The notes under the pieces are model-generated. The model was not told the DNA's origin. It saw nothing but the letters and a program-made list of their open reading frames with translations, and made no database searches. DNA of 64,000 bases from Hirsutella rhossiliensis (lineage: Eukaryota; Ascomycota; Sordariomycetes; Hypocreales; Ophiocordycipitaceae): the NCBI RefSeq assembly GCF_020360975.1, contig NW_025408672.1:2046001-2110000 (forward strand). Direction: 5' to 3'. Numbering within the stretch: position 1 is the first letter of the stretch; each line of letters opens with the position of its first letter. Below are positions 58,375 through 64,000 of this stretch, piece by piece. The translations under genes and the position numbers were made by a program.

Positions 58375-59391
58375 CCTACAGGTCGATGCCGCAAAGCCGC
58401 TCTCATGTAATAAACATGCATCCTGGTACGTGGGTGTCGTTGCCAGCAACGTCGTCGTAAATCAATACCACCACGACGGGCCGCCCACGAAGCAATTGGG
58501 CCCTCGAGACGGCCCATGCACCGGCCCATGCACCGGCCCATGGGCTCCGTGGCAGGACCGGAAGGGGACCATGTCGGCGCCTCCAATGCTGCGATGCGAG
58601 CAGGGCTTGGCTGTATGTAATGCATCCACCGGTTCCTCCTCTCCCGCCCCTTTTGATTTGGCGTCGCCTTGTTCTTGGCCCATACAGCATACAGGCAGAG
58701 ACTCAGAGTGCTCCTGGTACGACACGAATTGTCGGTATTCTGCATTGGCCAGATGCACGCCCCGTCACATCTGGCCTCCCCGTCTCACTCAGCCTTGTCG
58801 CTCCCGGGCCGCTGCCCTCTTGCCGATCCGTGGCACAGGGAGCGAGCGAGGGCCACCACCGCGTCCATGGCTGGGGCGAGGGGAGAGCCGAGCCATGGCT
58901 TGAGCCTCGTCGTGACCAAGGCATTGCCTGCGTCCATTACGACGCTATGTACAATCCCGTGTCTCGTACCGGCGCAGCCTCGTCTTGCATCAAATCGATC
59001 ACACAGGGAGGCACGGCCTGCTGCCCGAGGTGAGTGTGCACGACATGGAGCGGCCTTTCGGACCCCAACCGCAGGCCGTCAGCCGCCTCGCATCTCCACC
59101 CGCGCCCGCCTGTGTCCCCTCAGCCACCCGCCCATCCGGGGGTGAGACCGGAAATGGCCCTTTTGCTTTCGCTTTTGCTCTGCCGGCTGCCGAAACGGCG
59201 TCGGGTGTATAGCCTCGCGCGGGGAATTGTTGCCTGGAGGCCGGGGCGGGAATGCGCTGGAGTAGACTTAAAAAGTGGGCGCCCGTGGGTAGCCACTCTC
59301 TCGTGGACCCACGAGACCAGTGGGCCGAGATGGAATGGCATGGTGCACGGGGCGATGGATGGGCTTGGCTGGGGGAGATGGCGCCGTGGTA

Positions 59392-59432
59392 GGATGGATG
59401 GACGGATGGATGGACGGATGGATAGATAGATG
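59392..59432. repeat. GGAT/GGAC tetranucleotide array
   Basis: About ten 4-bp units of GGAT with regular GGAC variants end in GATAGATAGAT. Confidence 0.9.
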
Positions 59433-62400
59433 GGAGGGGAAAGGGCCACAACAATAGCTGTGCGACAATACACCAGTCTCGGCACACTGTGCAGGCACGG
59501 AGCAGCGTGCAGCACCGGCACCGGCTAGACGGGCGCTGTCGCCAGTGCCCAACTGAAATACAGCGAGGGACCTCGGGGCTCATCCGTACAGTGCGTGCTC
59601 GACCTGGGGGACCCGCCACCTTTTGGCCGAGGCCTGTGTATTTCACCATGCGGCCGTGGCATGGACAGGTACAGCAGAGGTAGATGCGCACGTGCAGTGT
59701 TCCGAATCACCACCGGCCGGCATACCTGAGCATCTCGCACTGGTGCTCCCGTGCACTGGCAGAGAGACGTCGTCTACCGTGCCTCGTCGCGGTGAGCGAC
59801 GACCATCTCTGCATGCCTCTGCGAAACGGAGATGCGAAGCCCTATCCGTGGCCTGGCCCGAACAGGCACGCGGCTTTGCCCCAAAAGAGCCTGGCCCTTT
59901 AATTACCCTCTGTCCCCTCTGTCCCCATTCTGACAGGGCCAGCCAGCCCTGTGGGCCGAATGGCGGTTTGCCGTCCATTGAGCGCGCCCCCGAAAGGGAA
60001 ACATGAGGCTGCTTCTGCTCATTACCGGTGGAATTCCATGCAAGTCCGCTGAAACTCTATGCGGAATTGTTTAGTCGTCGTCGTCGTGCTTTCCTCGCCC
60101 TCTCTTCCCCCCTGTTGATCAAGTCACCCTTCCGTCGTAATCTCCTTTCCGCCTCCGGCGAGCAAGCCCAAGACTGCCACGTATGTGCCTCTGCTGCTAC
60201 GTGCAGTATCCGTCGTCATGATCGCCGGCTGGCGGGTGAGTGACGGGCTCAGCCCCCCCCCCCCGCAGTTCCATGTCGGCCGAGGGGCTCGGTCGGTTGA
60301 CGTCGTGGCCAGGTTCTCGGCTCTCCACAAAAACACAGACGCGCATGGACAAGGAAATGGCGTCTTCGCCGCGTAAGACATAGATCCGGTGCGCAGCCAA
60401 GGAGGTGCGATTGCGAGCAAACATCACGAGGGAAAGAGGGGGGGGCCAATGCATAGGTACGCACGTCCTGTACAGTGCAGAGAGCGCAAGACTTGGAAGA
60501 AGGGGGGGGGGGCGGGGGGCCGGGGGGCTGCCCAGCGCAAGGCACAAAGAGAGCGGGAGAGGGAGAGAGAGAAGAGAGATGGGCATGCACAAGGGCCCGA
60601 TACAGTGCACGGAAAGCGATTAGATTTCTCCTGCCAACGAGGATCATCGGCCCCGCGCCTGGCCACTCACGGGCAAGCGTGACCCTGGCGCCGACCGGGA
60701 CGACCCGAGCTGTCGGGACACGCTAGCTGGGGGCTTGCAAGGCCTATCATTGGCTGTGTGCTTCGCACGCCACCCTCTCCTTCTCTGTTTGGCCATGCTC
60801 CGACACCCCTGTCGCAGCTGCGTGTCCCGGTACCTTCGCGCCACAGAGGCCAGGGTACCTGTACTTTGCCCCGCCGCCTCCCATACGCGCGCGTCTACCC
60901 GCCGACGAGTGCCGCTTCCATTGGATACCGACTCATGTATAAGCGAGCTGCAAGGCCAACACATACCATGGTACATGGGCTGTACATGGGCGCATGTGCG
61001 CGCGCATAGTTTACGCCCTATGCGCCTCGCCCACCCCAAGTACCCCACGGTAGTGCACTGTGCGCGTGTGACAGACGACCATGATTTGATAACCCCCCTC
61101 CCATGAGTCCCATGTAGCTTTGATGCCACCACACACACACACTCTCTCTCTCTCACTCGAAACTGACTGCACAGGGCCCCTTCTCCCTCCCCTGCCTCTC
61201 GCATCCTCGCCATCTCCCTCTCTCGCTCGCGTTCCATCTTCCAAGAACCAACAGCCCATCTCATCTCCATCTCGTTCATCGTCCTCGGCCCTATCGTCTC
61301 GCCACCCCCCTTCTTGCTTGGCCTTGCTTGGCCTTCCCAGGGCGCCAGACTTTTGCAGAGCATCTCCTCGCGATCCATCCTCGTCTGCCGTCTGCCCTCC
61401 ATCACCGGTGCAATCATCCGCCACTGCCGCCCCCGCGTTTGTTGCCCCCTCCCCCTGGCCGTGGCCCATCCATCCTCCTCCCATCCCTACCCTCCCATCG
61501 TCCACCTTTCTGTTCCCTCCTCTATCGCTGGGGCCGTCAGACTGACGGGTGGCGTGGCTTATTCCGTTTTCCGTCATGGCCGGCCCCGTTTCTTACCTGC
61601 TGCATGCAGCCCCAAGCAAAGGGGGGGGTTTTCCTCAAGGGGGGCCGTAGATGAGTTCCTGCAGCTCTGTCCGTAACGGGGGTTCCTTGGGAGTCACCAT
61701 GGCCCCCCGAGGCATTCAGCCACGGCAGACTCGCATTTCCCAGACGTCGGCACAGCCAGCCTGACGTGGTGCCACCCTTACGAAACCACGGCCACCTCAC
61801 ATGGTCCATCCTGGAAAGGAAGCTGACCAGGCCTCCGTTATCTGCCGTCCGCTCTCGAGACGCGGCCCGCGGCTGTCGTCGCTTAAGGACGCGTCCGCAA
61901 CCGCTTCTCGCGGCTCGAGTTGGTGCAGAGTCTCCTTGACCCGGTGCCCCATCACCAACAGCGTCGGCTCGCATCTACATAAGCGCCCAAGGGCCGCAGC
62001 AAGGCTGCTCCTGTCTGCCGGCTCGGCTCCCCACCCTTCTCGAGGGAGCAGGTGGCCCCATCCTTGGTTCGCGATTCCCACTCGACTCTCGCTCGCGGCG
62101 TCGTGTCGGCCGACTTTTGCGCGCATGCAGCTGCAAAGCAAAGCAAGCCCGCATCCTGTTTCTTCCTCTCGGCCGCGGCATATCAGCCTCCTGGTTGGCC
62201 CGTCTCCTCATGCAACCTGGGCGCTACCGAGTGTCCGGGTCGTTGGAACGCCAGGCAAACATGGGCTTGACCGCTTGCCAACTTGTCTCTTTCCCTTTGC
62301 GCTCGCCCGGCCCGGATGCGGCTTATCATAGCTTTGGCCAGCCATGGGAGAAGGAAAGCGCGCCGTCCTTGTGAGAGTCTGCGCCGAAACGTGGCCGCCT

Positions 62401-63935
62401 GTTGGCCGCTTGTCACGCCCCAGTCTCGACAGACAACAGCAGAAAGCTGTTGACGATATCCCGGCTTCTCCGGTAGGTGATGCGCACGGCGCCGTGGCGC
62501 CGAGATGTGTTCATGTTCTGCTTCTCGTGCTTGGCCCAACAACGCCTCCCCCTTTCCCCCAGACAATGCTACCCGAGTCGGTAGAGGTGTATACGCCGGG
62601 CTGCCGTCGGCCAGCCAACTGCTCGCTGTTTGCTCCGAGCCGCACCTTTTGGAGGCTGCCGTGTGCCATTACCATGCCACTCATTGTTCCGTGCCCCCAT
62701 GCCAAATGACCCGGCCCGAAGTGACGGCGAATGCTGTCGAGAGGTTGAATGACGCCCCCTCACCCCCTCTTCCTTTGCTACCCTTTTGCTATTGAGCATC
62801 GGGTCTGTGCCGAAGCTTAATGGCACGGCTTCTCTCAAGCGGTAACCCGACGACAGGAGTCGCCGTGATGGCAGCCTCTGGCAGACAGACCACTCCTTGT
62901 CGCGGATGCCGTCTTGGCCAAAAGCCAAAAAAAGCCCCGTGGTTGGGACTCGAGTGCCCACCAGATACAACGGGAGAGGCATCAGATCTGAGTGGGACCC
63001 TGGCCAGACACTGGCTCCATTTTCCCGTGCGTCTTCCCTGTCCTAGGACTTCTTTCCTCAGGCGTGGTATGATGGTAGCATGTCCAGTCCTCTCGCCACC
63101 ATTGCGTCCCAAGAGAAAGCAATACGACAATTCATTTCTTGATCAAACCCCTCCCCTCCCCCCTTTCCTCCGTCTCTCCTCTCTCCCCCTCATCTTCCCC
63201 CATCCCCTTGCCTACCCAGTCTTCCACTCTCTTCTCCTCTCTTACTACTTGCCGGGGAGGGATGGAGGAGGGGCAAAAGGGCCAGACCGTCCTTCGATCA
63301 AATAGCAACGGAACCTTGCAAATGCGCACGGGGCCCAGTCATCTACCCAATCACTTACAGACGATGTAGGGCTCGGCATCGTCCAGGGCGGTCGAGCCAG
63401 TTACTGGGGGGTCTCGTGGGGTACGAATTCTCTCAGAGACCGCTGCGTGGAGGAGGCAGTGATGCTGCTTTCCCCAGTGGGGGTGAAGAGGGGGGGGGGG
63501 TGGGAGCTGGGAAGCAACCCCAGCACGATGCCCTTTGTCGGCTCTCCCACTTGACTTGGCGTGCCAGCATGCTTGTACCTGCCCTTCTTCCGGAGCTGTC
63601 ACGCTGCTGGACGCTCATGCAGGCGAGGAGCTGCGACAATCAAGACTTATGCAAGGCAATGGGGCCCGCCGGTCTCTTATCCCATATGGCACGGAGCGAT
63701 TCGCGGGCAGTGCGGTAGGCTCAGCAAGCATCCCAGCTGGCGGAGCCGCCTAGAACGAAATAGATGCCTGTGGAGAGAGAAACAGGCTCGTGGGACTCAT
63801 CTTGCCCACGCCCCGCCCCTACCCTCCCCTTGGATGCCTGTCGGTCCATCATCTCCTCTTCTCCACGGCCGAATCAAACAGCAGCCGAGCTGGGAAGCTG
63901 CCAGTGCCAGGAACGTTGTCAGGATGCCGGGGAGG

Positions 63936-63962
63936 GTGTGTGTGTGTGTGTGTATGTGTGTG
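63936..63962. repeat. (GT)n microsatellite near the window end
   Basis: This 27-bp GT run has one TATG interruption. Confidence 0.9.
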
Positions 63963-64000
63963 CCCGCCCTCGCCACCCTCCCCTTGTCGTATTATGCTGG

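Larger units (their letters stand above)
56983..64000. other. 7-kb gene-poor region to the window end
   Basis: No gene is recognised on either strand; the longest open frames are low-complexity. TACCTACC-type motifs lie at 57,042-57,071, 57,958-57,984 and 58,175-58,198. A 12-bp unit GGCCCATGCACC is repeated from 58,511. Pyrimidine-rich plus-strand tracts at 61,140-61,540 and 63,140-63,250 resemble fungal leaders and could belong to a gene beyond the window. G/C runs of 10-12 bases occur at 60,253, 60,502 and 63,490. Confidence 0.45.

Noticed and set aside
58067..58903. A 278-codon plus-strand frame, and a 257-codon minus-strand frame at 60,644-61,417
   Set aside because: Both pass through microsatellites and low-complexity DNA and show no conserved segment, signal peptide or plausible promoter.

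Overview
This looks like nuclear DNA of a filamentous ascomycete, most likely a Sordariomycete and perhaps Hypocreales. The genes have short introns (49-103 bp, plus one of 329 bp) with fungal splice and branch sites, and their products are fungal-type. The left 25 kb carries the mark of repeat-induced point mutation (RIP). The order suggestion rests on overall protein character and on the TACCTACCTA-type intergenic motifs, so treat it as an inference.

Positions 1 to about 25,250 form an AT-rich block with almost no CpA or TpG and no intact gene. It is a nest of dead LTR retrotransposons on the minus strand. An outer Gypsy-type element (944-21,767, 377-bp LTRs) is split by a second Gypsy-type element (7,609-15,843, 429-bp LTRs). 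That one is interrupted inside its reverse transcriptase by a 401-bp element (11,369-11,769). The small element has 100-bp terminal direct repeats, TG...CA-type ends and a 5-bp ATAAT target duplication, so it fits a TRIM (terminal-repeat retrotransposon in miniature). It is nearly free of RIP in its interior. A further repeat family occurs three times (about 392-601, 24,021-24,163 inverted, 25,290-25,507), and its copies run from heavily mutated to intact.

Positions 26,290 to 39,858 hold a compact housekeeping cluster. It contains FAD synthetase (+, 3 exons), the peroxisomal RING peroxin PEX2 (+, 1 exon), an unrecognised membrane protein with about ten membrane segments (+, 4 exons), adenine phosphoribosyltransferase (+, 2 exons), and a GH47 EDEM-type mannosidase with a PA-like C-terminal domain (-, 2 exons, GC-AG intron). 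They share no pathway that I can see: flavin cofactor synthesis, peroxisome import, purine salvage and ER glycoprotein quality control.

Positions 39,859 to 64,000 are gene-poor but not AT-rich. A gap of about 10 kb is followed by one minus-strand gene (50,015-51,931, 3 exons) for a probable nuclear protein with two SANT/Myb-like helical repeats. Then comes a 2,182-bp pogo/Fot1-type DNA transposon (54,799-56,980) with perfect 46-bp terminal inverted repeats. Its transposase appears broken only by single-base losses. The rest, to the window end, is about 7 kb without a recognisable gene, holding microsatellites, G/C homopolymers and pyrimidine-rich tracts like those upstream of fungal genes.
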